DNA of 23,213 nt from a virus: IMG/VR virus record IMGVR_UViG_3300013132_000271, positions 1-23,213 of that record; one strand, 5' to 3'. Within the stretch, counting starts at the first letter, position 1, and the number at the start of each line of letters is the position of its first letter. The notes beneath the pieces were generated by a model, which ran no database searches, was not told the DNA's origin, and saw only the letters and a list, made by a program, of their open reading frames with translations. This document shows positions 1 to 7,748 of the stretch, piece by piece. The translations under genes were made by a program, and so were the position numbers.

Positions 1-120
1 GATATTCACAATGCAATCTTCACGGGTAAAGATGAAGAGCGGATATTGAAAGAGTTTGCCGATTATGCTAAGATTGATGCTGAAGTTCTTTCACAATACA
101 TTCAAAGGAAATATTTTTAA
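1..120 (+). CDS. C-terminal end of an unrecognised phage protein (5' truncated)
   Basis: The frame is open from base 1 to a TAA stop at 118-120, giving the last 39 residues of a protein whose start lies outside the window. The tail is charged (FTGKDEERILKEFADYAK and on to IQRKYF) and has no motif I recognise. The last A of its stop is the first base of the next gene's ATG, so the two are probably translationally coupled. No function can be given. Confidence 0.6.
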   Translation, partial: DIHNAIFTGKDEERILKEFADYAKIDAEVLSQYIQRKYF

Positions 121-317
121 TGAATAATTACATTAATCATGCTATGCGTGAATTTAGGGCGGCTGGTTGGACCAATGAAGATGGATCGTTCAAAGATGAA
201 ATGCAAGAAGCCATTTGCAATCACGTTTTGAAACTACTTGACGTTTTTGCAGGTGAAGGGCATTCGGGTAGTTCAGCACCATATGCCATCAATCTCTTTG
301 AAAAGTTGGCGAATTAG
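120..317 (+). CDS. small phage protein of unknown function, 65 aa
   Basis: The ATG overlaps the upstream TAA by one base (TAATG) and an AGGAAA Shine-Dalgarno-like stretch lies about ten bases before it. The product is acidic, begins MNNYINHAMREFRAAGW and has a hydrophobic helix near residues 32-45 (CNHVLKLLDVF). There is no signal peptide, membrane span or metal motif. I do not recognise a family. Its place in a tight run of short same-strand genes is typical of phage early accessory genes. Confidence 0.6.
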   Translation: MNNYINHAMREFRAAGWTNEDGSFKDEMQEAICNHVLKLLDVFAGEGHSGSSAPYAINLFEKLAN

Positions 318-320
318 AAC

Positions 321-524
321 GTGAAAACCCGTGAACAAATTATCACAGATATGTGTTACACAAGTCGGCATGATTATGGGCTAGTAAAATATCCAGATCC
401 TGGTGGTTATACTTTTCCTGGGTTATCATCAGGAATGACTGATGATGAGCGTAAAGTTTTGTGGAATGAGATGGCACAAATTTTTGATAATTGTATTGCT
501 CCTCATATGGAATTTAAAGAATGA
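321..524 (+). CDS. small conserved-looking phage protein, 67 aa, GTG start
   Basis: The frame begins at GTG 321, three bases after the upstream stop, and gives a product beginning MKTREQIITDMCYTSRHDYG. The next in-frame ATG (codon 11) would remove this segment, which resembles a recurring start of small phage proteins as I remember them, so GTG is preferred despite a weak ribosome binding site. The middle has GMTDDERKVLWNEMAQIFDNC, probably a helix. Function is unknown. Close packing with its neighbours supports a real gene. Confidence 0.6.
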   Translation: MKTREQIITDMCYTSRHDYGLVKYPDPGGYTFPGLSSGMTDDERKVLWNEMAQIFDNCIAPHMEFKE

Positions 525-567
525 AACCACTTTACAAATCAGTAATTATTGATCATTTTGGAGTCGA

Positions 568-945
568 ATGATGGGTACTAATTATTATGTGGCTACTAAC
601 CATTGCGAATGTTGTGACCGTTACGATGAGGAATATCATATCGGAAAGTCCTCATATGGTTGGGCATTCTCTTTTCGTGGGTATCGTCCCGAGCGTCTGG
701 TGTCTTGGAAACAATGGAAAGAGTTTCTAAAAGACAAGATCATCATGGATGAGTATCGAGAACGAATTGACTACGATTGGTTTGTGCAATTCATCGAGAA
801 AGAAAAAGCACCAGGGTTTGTCAATCCTACTGGGCGAAAGAATCTCATTCATAATGATGAAGGGCGAGCCTCTAATTGGTTTAGCCCAGAGTATGACTGG
901 GATGATGAGGATGGTTATTCTTTTAGTTCAAGGGAGTTTAGTTAA
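568..945 (+). CDS. MGTNYY-type phage protein with CxCC cluster, 125 aa
   Basis: The protein begins M-MGTNYYVATNHCECC. The MGTNYY start followed by a Cys cluster and HIGKSSYGWAFSF is a pattern I associate with a widespread phage and bacterial family of unknown function. Cys14, Cys16 and Cys17 with His13 suggest metal binding but do not form a complete zinc ribbon. Two tandem ATGs (568 and 571) follow a GGAG site at 560-563; the second gives the canonical MGTNYY start and is an equally good choice. The C-terminal third is rich in Asp, Glu, Trp and Ser. The stop abuts the next ATG. Confidence 0.75.
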   Translation: MMGTNYYVATNHCECCDRYDEEYHIGKSSYGWAFSFRGYRPERLVSWKQWKEFLKDKIIMDEYRERIDYDWFVQFIEKEKAPGFVNPTGRKNLIHNDEGRASNWFSPEYDWDDEDGYSFSSREFS

Positions 946-1236
946 ATGAACAACATTGAAAAGCTTGATGAGTTTTATGATTGGATGAAACGCATTATCG
1001 AAACTAATGACCTATATAAACAACAAGATCGCCCGACATATATTGTTTGTGGGCATTATGATGAATATCGAACTCTTGGTTATATGAATCCTCAAGTTCG
1101 CATGAATTATCGTTTTGTATACGGTGTTGATGATCTAAGAGGTACTAGTAATCCAAAAGTTCAATTTGTTGGTAATTGGGTTCGCCGCAAAGACATTGAA
1201 GATATTGTTATGCAAGTTAAAATTGCAACGAGGTAA
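946..1236 (+). CDS. hypothetical phage protein, 96 aa
   Basis: The ATG follows the upstream TAA without a gap, with an AAGGGAG Shine-Dalgarno sequence about ten bases before it. The product is rich in aromatic residues and Arg (RPTYIVCGHYDEYRTLGY, MNYRFVYGVDDLRG) and looks like a small soluble alpha/beta protein. There is no membrane segment or known catalytic motif. I do not recognise it. Its arrangement suggests cotranscription with the gene before it. Confidence 0.65.
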   Translation: MNNIEKLDEFYDWMKRIIETNDLYKQQDRPTYIVCGHYDEYRTLGYMNPQVRMNYRFVYGVDDLRGTSNPKVQFVGNWVRRKDIEDIVMQVKIATR

Positions 1237-1238
1237 TT

Positions 1239-1418
1239 ATGAGAACAAGTATTGATTCAACGGGTGCAGTTATGATTTCAATTCTAACAGCAATTTGCGG
1301 ATTGTTTGCTGGGCTGTTTATTGGATATGTCTCCGCGCATAACATGATTGCAACAGAGTGTGAAAAGTTAAACGGGTTTTATGTGGGCAACAAAACTTTT
1401 ATTTGTGATTCGAAATGA
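1239..1418 (+). CDS. small single-span membrane protein, 59 aa
   Basis: An ATG at 1239, just after GAGG (upstream gene's last codon and stop region), opens a 59-codon frame. Residues 11-33 are one hydrophobic span (AVMISILTAICGLFAGLFIG), followed by a polar C-terminus with two cysteines (Cys41, Cys56). The TGA stop overlaps the next gene's ATG as ATGA. The span, coupling and spacing make it more than a chance frame. It is probably an inner-membrane peptide with the Cys-containing tail outside. Holin or superinfection roles are possible but nothing in the sequence shows them. Confidence 0.6.
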   Translation: MRTSIDSTGAVMISILTAICGLFAGLFIGYVSAHNMIATECEKLNGFYVGNKTFICDSK

Positions 1419-1612
1419 AACTATCTCCGTTTGAAGCTGAACTAATTGAGCGTATCAAAAAACTAGAAGAGAAAGTAGAAATGCTCAGGCAAAAACAACC
1501 TTTCCATTCTACAGACAGCAATCATTGTAAAGTTTGTGGGATTAGTTGGGGAGAGTCATCGGGATATGTTTGTTATAGAAGCACATGCCCCTCCAAAATC
1601 ACAACTTATTAA
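1415..1612 (+). CDS. small coiled-coil plus Cys-rich protein, 65 aa
   Basis: The frame begins at an ATG coupled (ATGA) to the preceding small membrane-protein gene. Residues 5-28 form a heptad-like helix (FEAELIERIKKLEEKVEML) and the C-terminal half has HCKVCG followed by YVCYRSTC, a Cys/His arrangement that could hold one zinc ion. The product is basic overall. A small zinc-binding regulator or host-protein binder would fit, but this is inference. It is the last gene before the tRNA promoter. Confidence 0.6.
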   Translation: MKLSPFEAELIERIKKLEEKVEMLRQKQPFHSTDSNHCKVCGISWGESSGYVCYRSTCPSKITTY

Positions 1613-1621
1613 GCACATTGG

Positions 1622-1650
1622 TTGACAACAAGCATACATAAACCTATAAT
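1622..1650 (+). promoter_or_regulatory. consensus sigma70 promoter for the tRNA/gene 43 unit
   Basis: A perfect TTGACA (1622-1627), a 17-base spacer and a perfect TATAAT (1645-1650). The predicted start, near 1657, is a few bases before the tRNA-Leu acceptor stem at 1661, so the promoter should make a tRNA precursor and may read on into gene 43. Confidence 0.9.
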
Positions 1651-1660
1651 GATGACATTC

Positions 1661-1746
1661 GCGGGTGTGATGAAATTGGTAGTACATAGCAGACTTAAAA
1701 TCTGCCGCCGCAAGGCGTGCCGGTTCGAATCCGGCCACCCGCACCA
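1661..1746 (+). tRNA. tRNA-Leu(UAA): tRNA-Leu (anticodon UAA)
   Basis: The 7-bp acceptor stem (GCGGGTG, 1661-1667) pairs with 1736-1742, followed by discriminator A and encoded CCA (1744-1746). The anticodon loop CTTAAAA puts TAA at 1696-1698 within a 5-bp stem. A GC-rich variable arm (CGCC GCAA GGCG, 1706-1717) marks a class II tRNA, and the T arm has the usual GGTTCGAATCC. It reads UUA and, by wobble, UUG. Confidence 0.95.
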
Positions 1747-1750
1747 AATC

Positions 1751-1827
1751 GGGCCTGTAGTTTAATTGGTAAAACACGCGACTCATAATCGCTGAGAGTG
1801 TCGGATCGTACCCGACTGGGCCCACCA
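1751..1827 (+). tRNA. tRNA-Ile2(CAU): tRNA with anticodon CAU, probably tRNA-Ile2 (lysidine type)
   Basis: The acceptor arm 1751-1757 pairs with 1817-1823 (two G-T wobbles), then A and CCA (1825-1827). The loop is CTCATAA. The anticodon arm GCGACTCATAATCGC matches the E. coli Ile2 arm as I remember it better than elongator Met, and the G1-C72 pair excludes an initiator tRNA. Ile2 tRNAs read AUA after host TilS makes lysidine at C34; T4-type phages are known to carry one. Elongator tRNA-Met remains possible. The T loop is unusual (ATCGTAC). Confidence 0.85.
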
Positions 1828-1841
1828 CTTGAAAGGTTTCC

Positions 1842-4325
1842 ATGTCAAAATTTTATACTAGTGTTATTCAGTACGGTAACAAGGTACTAGTCAGATCAGT
1901 TGACAATGGATATCTCCTGCAGCACAAAGATGCATTTAAACCTAATCTTTTTGTAAAGACTCAGAAGAAGTCAAACTATAAGTCACTTTTTGGTGACAAT
2001 CTGGATGCAATCTCTTTCGGAGATATCAATGAAGCAAAGGACTTCGTAAAGCAGTACAGCGAAGTAGACAACTTTGCAATCTTCGGCAACAAAAACTTTG
2101 CCTATCAATATATCACAGAAAACTATCCTGATGAGATACAGTTTGATATCTCGCAGATGGTCATCTATTCAATCGACATTGAAACTTCTGCAGATAATGG
2201 ATTCCCGGATGTCACTAATCCCGTGGAGTCTGTTTTGCTTATTACGATTCAAGATTACGTCAGCAAAGACATCATAACTTTTGGCTGCAATGCATTTGAG
2301 AAAAAGCAACCCAACCACACATATGTTCTTTGTCGTGATGAGTATGATCTTTTCAGCAAGTTCATTGCATTCTTTCAGCAAAGGTATCCTCATATAATCA
2401 CAGGATGGAACTGTGAGATATTTGACATTCCATATTTGCTCAAACGAATGGAACGTGTCATGGGTCCCGAGGCATCTAGAAAGCTGTCTCCCTGGGGGGT
2501 TATCAATGACCGATCATTTGAACGTATGGGAAAGGTTGTTATCGCCTTCGACATTCTAGGTGTATCAATTCTTGACTATATTGAACTGTACAAGAAGTTT
2601 ACTTATAGTGCCCAGGAGTCATACAAACTTGACTACATTGCTAAGGTTGAACTAAGAAAGCAAAAACTCACTCATGAGTATGATTCTTTTCGCGAATTTT
2701 ACCGCAATGACTGGCAACGCTTTGTAGAATACAACGTGGTTGACGTTGAACTAGTTGACCAGCTTGAAGATAAGATGCGATTGATTGAACTCATCATTAC
2801 GATGGCATACGATGCGAAGTGTAACTACAATGATGTGTTTTCGTCAGTAAGGACATGGGATTGTATTATCTACAACCACCTACGTAAAAAGAACATCATC
2901 GTCCATCAGCGTGACGAGTCAAGGCGAGGTCGTCAAATCATTGGAGCATTCGTAAAAGAACCTGCTCCCGGAAAGTATGATTGGGTTGTGTCATTCGATG
3001 CAACATCTCTATATCCATCAATCATTATGCAGTACAACATGTCTCCCGAGACAATGATTGAAGGAAAAATCTTTGATACAACTATCGAAGGTATAGTCAA
3101 TCATGCGTTTGATCTTCCTCTTGATGAATACACTATGGCTGCTAATGGTCACTTCTACAGTCGTGACCATCAAGGATTATTTCCTGAAATTGTTCAGAAG
3201 TTATTTGATGACAGGCAGCGATACAAGAAAGAGATGATTGCTGCACAGAAGAAGTATGAGGAAACTAAAGACAAGAGGTATCAGAAAGACATCTCGAAGT
3301 ATAACAACTTTCAGATGGCTAGAAAGATTCAGTTGAACTCGCTGTTCGGAGCTCTAGCAAACGAGCACTTTCGGTTCTACGATGATCGTATTGCTGAAGG
3401 TATCACTATTACAGGTCAATACATAATTCAACGAGTTGGAAAAGCATTAAACGAATACCTTAACAAAGTTTGTGAGACAACGAATTATGACTATTCTTTT
3501 TATAGCGATACTGATAGCTGTTATATTACGCTTGACCCGCTTGTAAAGAAGTTTTACAAGGACCTGCCTAAAGATAAGGTCATTGATGTTCTGAACAAGA
3601 TTTGTGAAGATAAGATTGTTAAGGTAATCAATGCATCATGTGAAAGCATGGCGGCGTACACCAATGCCTTTGAACGTAAGATTGTATTCAAGCGAGAAAC
3701 AATCAGCGATAGTGGCATCTGGGTTGCGAAGAAACGCTATGCTCTTAATGTGTTTGACAATGAAGGGGTGCGATACAAAGAACCCAAACTCAAAGTCATG
3801 GGCCTTGAAATCGTCAAGTCATCTACACCCGAACCTGTTCGCGAAGCATTGCGTGAAGCAGTTCGTCTTGCGCTTACAAAGACACAAGGAGAAGTGCAAC
3901 GATACATTGAGGAAGTTGAAGCAAACTTTAAGAAACTTAAACCTCATGAGATTGCATTCCCGCGAGGTGTAAAGGGTTTGCAAAAGTACACCGACAATGC
4001 AAAGATTTACAAGATTGCTACACCCATGCATGTGCGAGGATCTTTGCTATACAACTTTCACATTAAGAAGAAAAATCTTGATAAAAAGTATGAGTTGATT
4101 CAAGAAGGTGACAAGATCAAGTTTCTGTATCTGAAGGAACCAAACCCCATAGGTGAAAATTGTGTCGCCTTTGTTAGTGAACTTCCTAAGGAACTTGAAT
4201 TGACAAAGTACGTTGATTATCCTACAATGTTTGAGAAAACATTTATTGAACCGCTTTCAGCAATCTTGGGGTGTATGGGGTGGAGTGCTAAACCTCAAGC
4301 ATCATTAGAAGATCTTTTTGCATAG
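1842..4325 (+). CDS. 43: DNA polymerase, T4 gp43-like (family B)
   Basis: Replicative polymerase with 3'-5' proofreading. Exonuclease motifs are Exo I DIET (112-115), Exo II GWNCEIFD (188-195) and Exo III YNVVD (297-301). Polymerase motif A is DATSLYPSI (386-394), motif B is K495 to NSLFG (499-503), and motif C is YSDTDS (554-559) with catalytic D556 and D558. At 827 aa it is a little shorter than T4 gp43 (898 aa); all catalytic motifs are intact. The ATG follows a GAAAGG Shine-Dalgarno and lies 14 bases after the tRNA CCA, so it may share the tRNA promoter. uvsX follows eight bases after the stop, as expected for a T4-type replication cluster. No intein or intron is seen. Confidence 0.97.
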   Translation: MSKFYTSVIQYGNKVLVRSVDNGYLLQHKDAFKPNLFVKTQKKSNYKSLFGDNLDAISFGDINEAKDFVKQYSEVDNFAIFGNKNFAYQYITENYPDEIQFDISQMVIYSIDIETSADNGFPDVTNPVESVLLITIQDYVSKDIITFGCNAFEKKQPNHTYVLCRDEYDLFSKFIAFFQQRYPHIITGWNCEIFDIPYLLKRMERVMGPEASRKLSPWGVINDRSFERMGKVVIAFDILGVSILDYIELYKKFTYSAQESYKLDYIAKVELRKQKLTHEYDSFREFYRNDWQRFVEYNVVDVELVDQLEDKMRLIELIITMAYDAKCNYNDVFSSVRTWDCIIYNHLRKKNIIVHQRDESRRGRQIIGAFVKEPAPGKYDWVVSFDATSLYPSIIMQYNMSPETMIEGKIFDTTIEGIVNHAFDLPLDEYTMAANGHFYSRDHQGLFPEIVQKLFDDRQRYKKEMIAAQKKYEETKDKRYQKDISKYNNFQMARKIQLNSLFGALANEHFRFYDDRIAEGITITGQYIIQRVGKALNEYLNKVCETTNYDYSFYSDTDSCYITLDPLVKKFYKDLPKDKVIDVLNKICEDKIVKVINASCESMAAYTNAFERKIVFKRETISDSGIWVAKKRYALNVFDNEGVRYKEPKLKVMGLEIVKSSTPEPVREALREAVRLALTKTQGEVQRYIEEVEANFKKLKPHEIAFPRGVKGLQKYTDNAKIYKIATPMHVRGSLLYNFHIKKKNLDKKYELIQEGDKIKFLYLKEPNPIGENCVAFVSELPKELELTKYVDYPTMFEKTFIEPLSAILGCMGWSAKPQASLEDLFA

Positions 4326-4333
4326 GAAATGAT

Positions 4334-5383
4334 ATGTCACTACTAGAAAAACTTAAAAAGAATAGCACGATCAAAGAGACTGCTATTCTCAAGGAATCAA
4401 AATTCTTCAACAAGAAGGATATGATTCAAACCCCTGTACCTATTCTGAATGTTGCATTGTCAGGTAGTTTAACGGGGGGGTTGACACCAGGCCTGACTGT
4501 TTTTGCGGGTCCCTCAAAACACTTCAAGACGGCTTTTGCTTTGATGCTTGCAAAGTCATATCTTGACAAGTATCAAGATGCAGTTGTTTTGTTCTATGAT
4601 TCTGAGTTTGGTAGTCCTCAGTCATACTTTGATTCGTTTGGCATTGATACTGAGCGTGTTGTTCACACGCCAATTACTGATGTTGAACAATTGAAACATG
4701 ATTCAATGGCACAGCTAGCAAATATTCAACGAGGTGACCATATTATCATTATCGTTGATTCGGTCGGCAACCTGGCATCAAAGAAAGAGGTTGAAGATGC
4801 ACTTGAAGGAAAGTCTGTTGCTGATATGTCTAGGGCAAAGCAACTTAAGTCATTGTTTCGTATGGTCACCCCCCACTTGACCATAAAAGACATTCCTATG
4901 ATTGTAGTCAATCACACCTACAAAGAAATTGGATTGTATCCCAAAGATGTAGTATCGGGGGGTACAGGTGTTTATTACTCAGCAGACAACATCTTTATCA
5001 TTGGGCGTCAACAAGAAAAAGACGGAACTGATCTGACAGGATACAACTTCATTATTAATGTGGAGAAATCTCGCTACGTGAAAGAGAAATCTAAGTTGCC
5101 TGTTGAAGTATCATTTGATGGGGGCATCAGCAAGTGGTCGGGATTGCTTGACATTGCGCTTGAAGGCGGATTCGTTACTAAACCTAGCAACGGATGGTAT
5201 TTGAAGAAGGGGGAGGATAAAAAATATCGTTATGCAGATACCAACAACAAGGAATTCTGGATGCCTATTCTCACATCCAAAGATTTTAACGACTACGTAG
5301 ACAACAGATATAAAATCTCTTCTAGTAGCATCATGAGTGACGTAACTTCAATTGATATCGAGGAAGAATATGACAACGCTTAA
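4334..5383 (+). CDS. uvsX: UvsX-type RecA-like recombinase
   Basis: A strand-exchange ATPase for recombination-dependent replication and repair. Walker A is GPSKHFKT (59-66), the T4 UvsX form of the P-loop, and Walker B is IIIIVDS (137-143, D142). VVNHTYKEIG and the SGGTGVYYSA segment fit the core that follows. Length is 349 aa against about 390 for T4 UvsX. It starts after AGGAAATGAT, eight bases behind gene 43, and its last 14 bases overlap the next gene. The C-terminus is acidic (DIEEEYD), as is usual for RecA-like proteins. It would work with gp43, gp41 and a UvsY-type mediator not seen here. Confidence 0.96.
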   Translation: MSLLEKLKKNSTIKETAILKESKFFNKKDMIQTPVPILNVALSGSLTGGLTPGLTVFAGPSKHFKTAFALMLAKSYLDKYQDAVVLFYDSEFGSPQSYFDSFGIDTERVVHTPITDVEQLKHDSMAQLANIQRGDHIIIIVDSVGNLASKKEVEDALEGKSVADMSRAKQLKSLFRMVTPHLTIKDIPMIVVNHTYKEIGLYPKDVVSGGTGVYYSADNIFIIGRQQEKDGTDLTGYNFIINVEKSRYVKEKSKLPVEVSFDGGISKWSGLLDIALEGGFVTKPSNGWYLKKGEDKKYRYADTNNKEFWMPILTSKDFNDYVDNRYKISSSSIMSDVTSIDIEEEYDNA

Positions 5384-5657
5384 CATTAAAGAACTTTATG
5401 GGCCCTGGGCAACAGGCAATGCTTGGGGATTTGAAATTAGACAAGGTGCATATACTGGAGCAGTCATTCAAGTTCAAGATCTTAACTTCCTAGATGGCAC
5501 CAATGACCTGCAACTTGACTTTCATACCATTAACATTCCCGAAGGTATGTTGAAAGAGGATCTTGACAAACCTGAGTTTCATGATATAATTCAGTTGGTT
5601 ATCTCGGACATTATCGCAACAGCAATCGAAATTCATAAGGAAACTGATGGCAATTGA
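5370..5657 (+). CDS. small acidic protein between uvsX and gene 41, 95 aa
   Basis: The ATG at 5370, with a GAGGA site just upstream, lies inside the end of uvsX; an upstream TTG at 5352 would extend the frame by six codons but has no ribosome site. The product (from MTTLNIKELYGPWATGNAWG) looks like a soluble beta-rich protein with a C-terminal helix (IIQLVISDIIATAIEIHKE). In T4 the gene here is 40, a membrane-associated head-vertex protein; no membrane segment is visible, so this is not an obvious gp40. It overlaps gene 41 by 11 bases and probably has a role linked to replication, but that rests on position only. Confidence 0.8.
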   Translation: MTTLNIKELYGPWATGNAWGFEIRQGAYTGAVIQVQDLNFLDGTNDLQLDFHTINIPEGMLKEDLDKPEFHDIIQLVISDIIATAIEIHKETDGN

Positions 5658-7035
5658 ACAAACTATTCTTGCTAACCTCATGTACAATGAAACGTACATG
5701 AGGAAAGTTTTTCCTTTTCTAAAGGAAGAATACTTTGCTGAACCTAGCACACGTATCATCTTCAAGCACATCACTGAGTTCGTAAACAAGTATAATACAT
5801 GTCCCAATAAGCAAGCCCTTGAGATTGCCTTTAACAACGACAAAACAATCCCTGAAGATTCTTTTAGCGAGATCATGGGTGCAGTCAATGAGTTCAGCGA
5901 CGATCAATCAAATTTTGAATGGTTAGTTAATGAAACAGAAAAGTATTGTAAAGATCGAGCGGTATACAATGCAATCGTAACTTCTATCGGCATTCTGGAT
6001 GGGCGTGACAAAGTTCATTCGAAGGATGGGATTCCTTCTTTGCTGCAGGAAGCATTGGGAACATGTTTTGATAGTTCGGTTGGGCATGACTATCTAGATG
6101 ATGCAGTAGCACGATATGAATTCTACAATAAAGTAGAAGATCGAATTCCGTTTGATCTTGAATACTTCAATGCAATTACGCAAGGAGGATTACCGTCTAA
6201 AACTTTGAACATCGCTCTTGCTGGGACGGGAGTTGGAAAAAGTTTGTTTATGTGCCATGTTGCAGCATCATGCCTGCAACAGAATAGGAATGTTCTTTAT
6301 ATTACACTTGAGATGGCTGAGGAACGTATCGCAGAACGTATCGATGCGAATCTGATGGATGTTGCTATTGATCAACTAAAAGAGATTCCTAAGTCAACAT
6401 TTGAAAACCGTGTCAAGAAGATCACAGGAAAGACAACAGGCAAGCTGATCATCAAGGAATATCCTACTGCATCAGCACATGCAGGTCACTTTAAGTCGCT
6501 ATTGAACGAACTTGCTCTGAAGCGCAACTTTAAACCCGATATCATCTTCATTGACTATTTGAACATTTGTTCTAGTGCAAGATTCAAACCAGGAAGCAAT
6601 ATCAATAGTTACACTTTGGTGAAGGCGATTGCTGAGGAACTTCGAGGATTAGCAGTTGAAAACAATGTGCCTATCGTATCTGCTACACAAACAACTCGAG
6701 GGGGGTATGGAAATACTGATGTTGAATTGACGGATACTTCCGAGTCATTTGGATTGCCTGCAACTGCCGACCTTATGTTTGCCTTGATCACCACAGAGGA
6801 TCTTGAGAAGATGGGTCAGTTGATGGTCAAGCAACTTAAGAATCGTTACAATGACCCCACACAGCATAAGAGGTTTTTGATTGGTGTTGATAGGTCAAAG
6901 ATGAGATTGTATGATCTCGAAGCAGCAGCACAAACCAATGTGTACGATTCGGGCAAGCAAATCAGCACCGAGGACATTACTTCAGCTTACAAAAAACAAA
7001 AGGACTTTTCTAAGTACGATCAGATACGCCTATAA
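5647..7035 (+). CDS. 41: Replicative DNA helicase, T4 gp41-like (DnaB family)
   Basis: 5'-3' hexameric helicase of the phage replisome. Walker A is AGTGVGKS (192-199), and Walker B is IIFIDYLN (299-306, D303). The segment VLYITLEMAEERIAERID (216-233) carries the family catalytic Glu region. The N-terminal 150 residues match the helical domain that contacts other subunits and the primase. Length is 462 aa, close to T4 gp41 (475 aa). It overlaps the upstream small gene by 11 bases. The C-terminal residues after about 425 are polar and probably flexible. The partner primase gene lies 12 kb downstream, whereas in T4 genes 41 and 61 are much nearer each other. Confidence 0.95.
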   Translation: MAIEQTILANLMYNETYMRKVFPFLKEEYFAEPSTRIIFKHITEFVNKYNTCPNKQALEIAFNNDKTIPEDSFSEIMGAVNEFSDDQSNFEWLVNETEKYCKDRAVYNAIVTSIGILDGRDKVHSKDGIPSLLQEALGTCFDSSVGHDYLDDAVARYEFYNKVEDRIPFDLEYFNAITQGGLPSKTLNIALAGTGVGKSLFMCHVAASCLQQNRNVLYITLEMAEERIAERIDANLMDVAIDQLKEIPKSTFENRVKKITGKTTGKLIIKEYPTASAHAGHFKSLLNELALKRNFKPDIIFIDYLNICSSARFKPGSNINSYTLVKAIAEELRGLAVENNVPIVSATQTTRGGYGNTDVELTDTSESFGLPATADLMFALITTEDLEKMGQLMVKQLKNRYNDPTQHKRFLIGVDRSKMRLYDLEAAAQTNVYDSGKQISTEDITSAYKKQKDFSKYDQIRL

Positions 7036-7038
7036 ATA
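7031..7038 (+). promoter_or_regulatory. T4-type late promoter word (weak candidate)
   Basis: TATAAATA, the T4 late promoter consensus, overlaps the gene 41 stop codon and lies 80 bases before the SWIM protein gene. A weak hairpin (GTGTT 7051-7055 / AACAC 7062-7066) follows. The word could be chance in AT-rich DNA; a separate sigma70 promoter is nearby. Confidence 0.35.
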
Positions 7039-7070
7039 AGAGCATAAAAAGTGTTGTAAAAAACACACAG

Positions 7071-7099
7071 TTGACAATAGCCCCCACTTTGTGTAATAT
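7071..7099 (+). promoter_or_regulatory. sigma70-type promoter
   Basis: Perfect TTGACA (7071-7076), a 17-base spacer and TAATAT (7094-7099, four of six). It lies in the 82-base gap between gene 41 and the next ATG, and would give a leader of roughly 12-15 bases carrying the GAGAGG ribosome site. Confidence 0.75.
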
Positions 7100-7117
7100 A
7101 TCGGTTGAGAGGTAATT

Positions 7118-7525
7118 ATGCAAATTCCAAAAGTTGGTTCCCAGGTGGTTGTGACGACCCAGTACAGAAATGTCATTCTGGGCGGGCCCGAGTTCATGCT
7201 CAAGCACACACAGGGGGTTGTTATCGCTCCAGAAAAGTGGCTGACTCCTAATGAGTTCATGGTTGCAACAGGCAATCCTCAGCATCCTAAAGCAGTCATT
7301 CATGCATCAAAAGTAAAGCATATTGATTACATTTCCGGATCAGGCACAGCTGCTCTATCACATGCTAGAACCTTTCGTGTCTCCTCGAAATCTTCGGGCA
7401 AGTCGTACATAGTGTCTGCTGAAGGAGGCAAGGTTTCTTGCACCTGTACCGGATTCTCTTATCGCAAAACTTGCAAGCACTCTGAAAAAGTGTCTGCTCA
7501 TATAAGGAACAAGAATGGAAATTGA
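7118..7525 (+). CDS. SWIM-type zinc finger protein, 135 aa
   Basis: The C-terminal part has C108-T-C110, eight residues, then C119-K-H121, which is the CxC-x(n)-CxH pattern of SWIM zinc fingers (DNA- or protein-binding modules found in transposase-, helicase- and recombination-linked proteins). The N-terminal 70 residues are beta-rich (VGSQVVVTTQYRNVILGG then VIHASKVKHIDYI) and could be an SH3-like barrel. The start follows GAGAGG. It sits directly after gene 41 under its own promoter and overlaps the next gene by 11 bases. A role in recombination or host takeover is possible but is inferred from the motif alone. Confidence 0.8.
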   Translation: MQIPKVGSQVVVTTQYRNVILGGPEFMLKHTQGVVIAPEKWLTPNEFMVATGNPQHPKAVIHASKVKHIDYISGSGTAALSHARTFRVSSKSSGKSYIVSAEGGKVSCTCTGFSYRKTCKHSEKVSAHIRNKNGN

Positions 7526-7748
7526 CGGAATGGCCCCTCGAATGCAAGCTCTAGCAGACATCATGTGGGGCATTGAAACCCTAGAAGAACTAGATAGCTG
7601 GATGAATACACTGCCGCAAAAAGACGCTATGCTGTGTATGACCATCATGAAGTGCATGCTGCACGAGAAAATTGAAGAAGAGCTGGTAGCGTTAGAGAGT
7701 TATCCACAGGCTGCTGACGTTCTAGCACGATTTTCTGTTGCAAAATAA
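7515..7748 (+). CDS. small helical protein, 77 aa
   Basis: The ATG at 7515 lies inside the end of the SWIM gene with an AAGGAAC site in front, so the two are coupled. The product is acidic and helical, rich in Met and Glu (PRMQALADIMWGIETLEEL, MLHEKIEEELVALE), without Cys motifs or membrane spans. I do not recognise it. An imperfect hairpin overlaps its stop codon. Confidence 0.65.
   Translation: MEIDGMAPRMQALADIMWGIETLEELDSWMNTLPQKDAMLCMTIMKCMLHEKIEEELVALESYPQAADVLARFSVAK

Noticed and set aside
521-571. 16-codon frame (MKPLYKSVIIDHFGVE) coupled by overlapping ATG/TGA on both sides
   Set aside because: Too short to support as a gene and without a clear ribosome site; the overlaps can arise by chance in this AT-rich gap.
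1556-1843. minus-strand 95-codon frame across the tRNA genes
   Set aside because: It is antisense to two convincing tRNAs and a consensus promoter, and its sequence is simply their reverse translation.
5352-5369. TTG-started extension of the gene between uvsX and gene 41
   Set aside because: No ribosome site precedes the TTG, while the ATG at 5370 has GAGGA at a good distance.
7051-7066. GTGTT/AACAC hairpin after gene 41 as a terminator
   Set aside because: A five-base AT-rich stem with no T tract is too weak to call.
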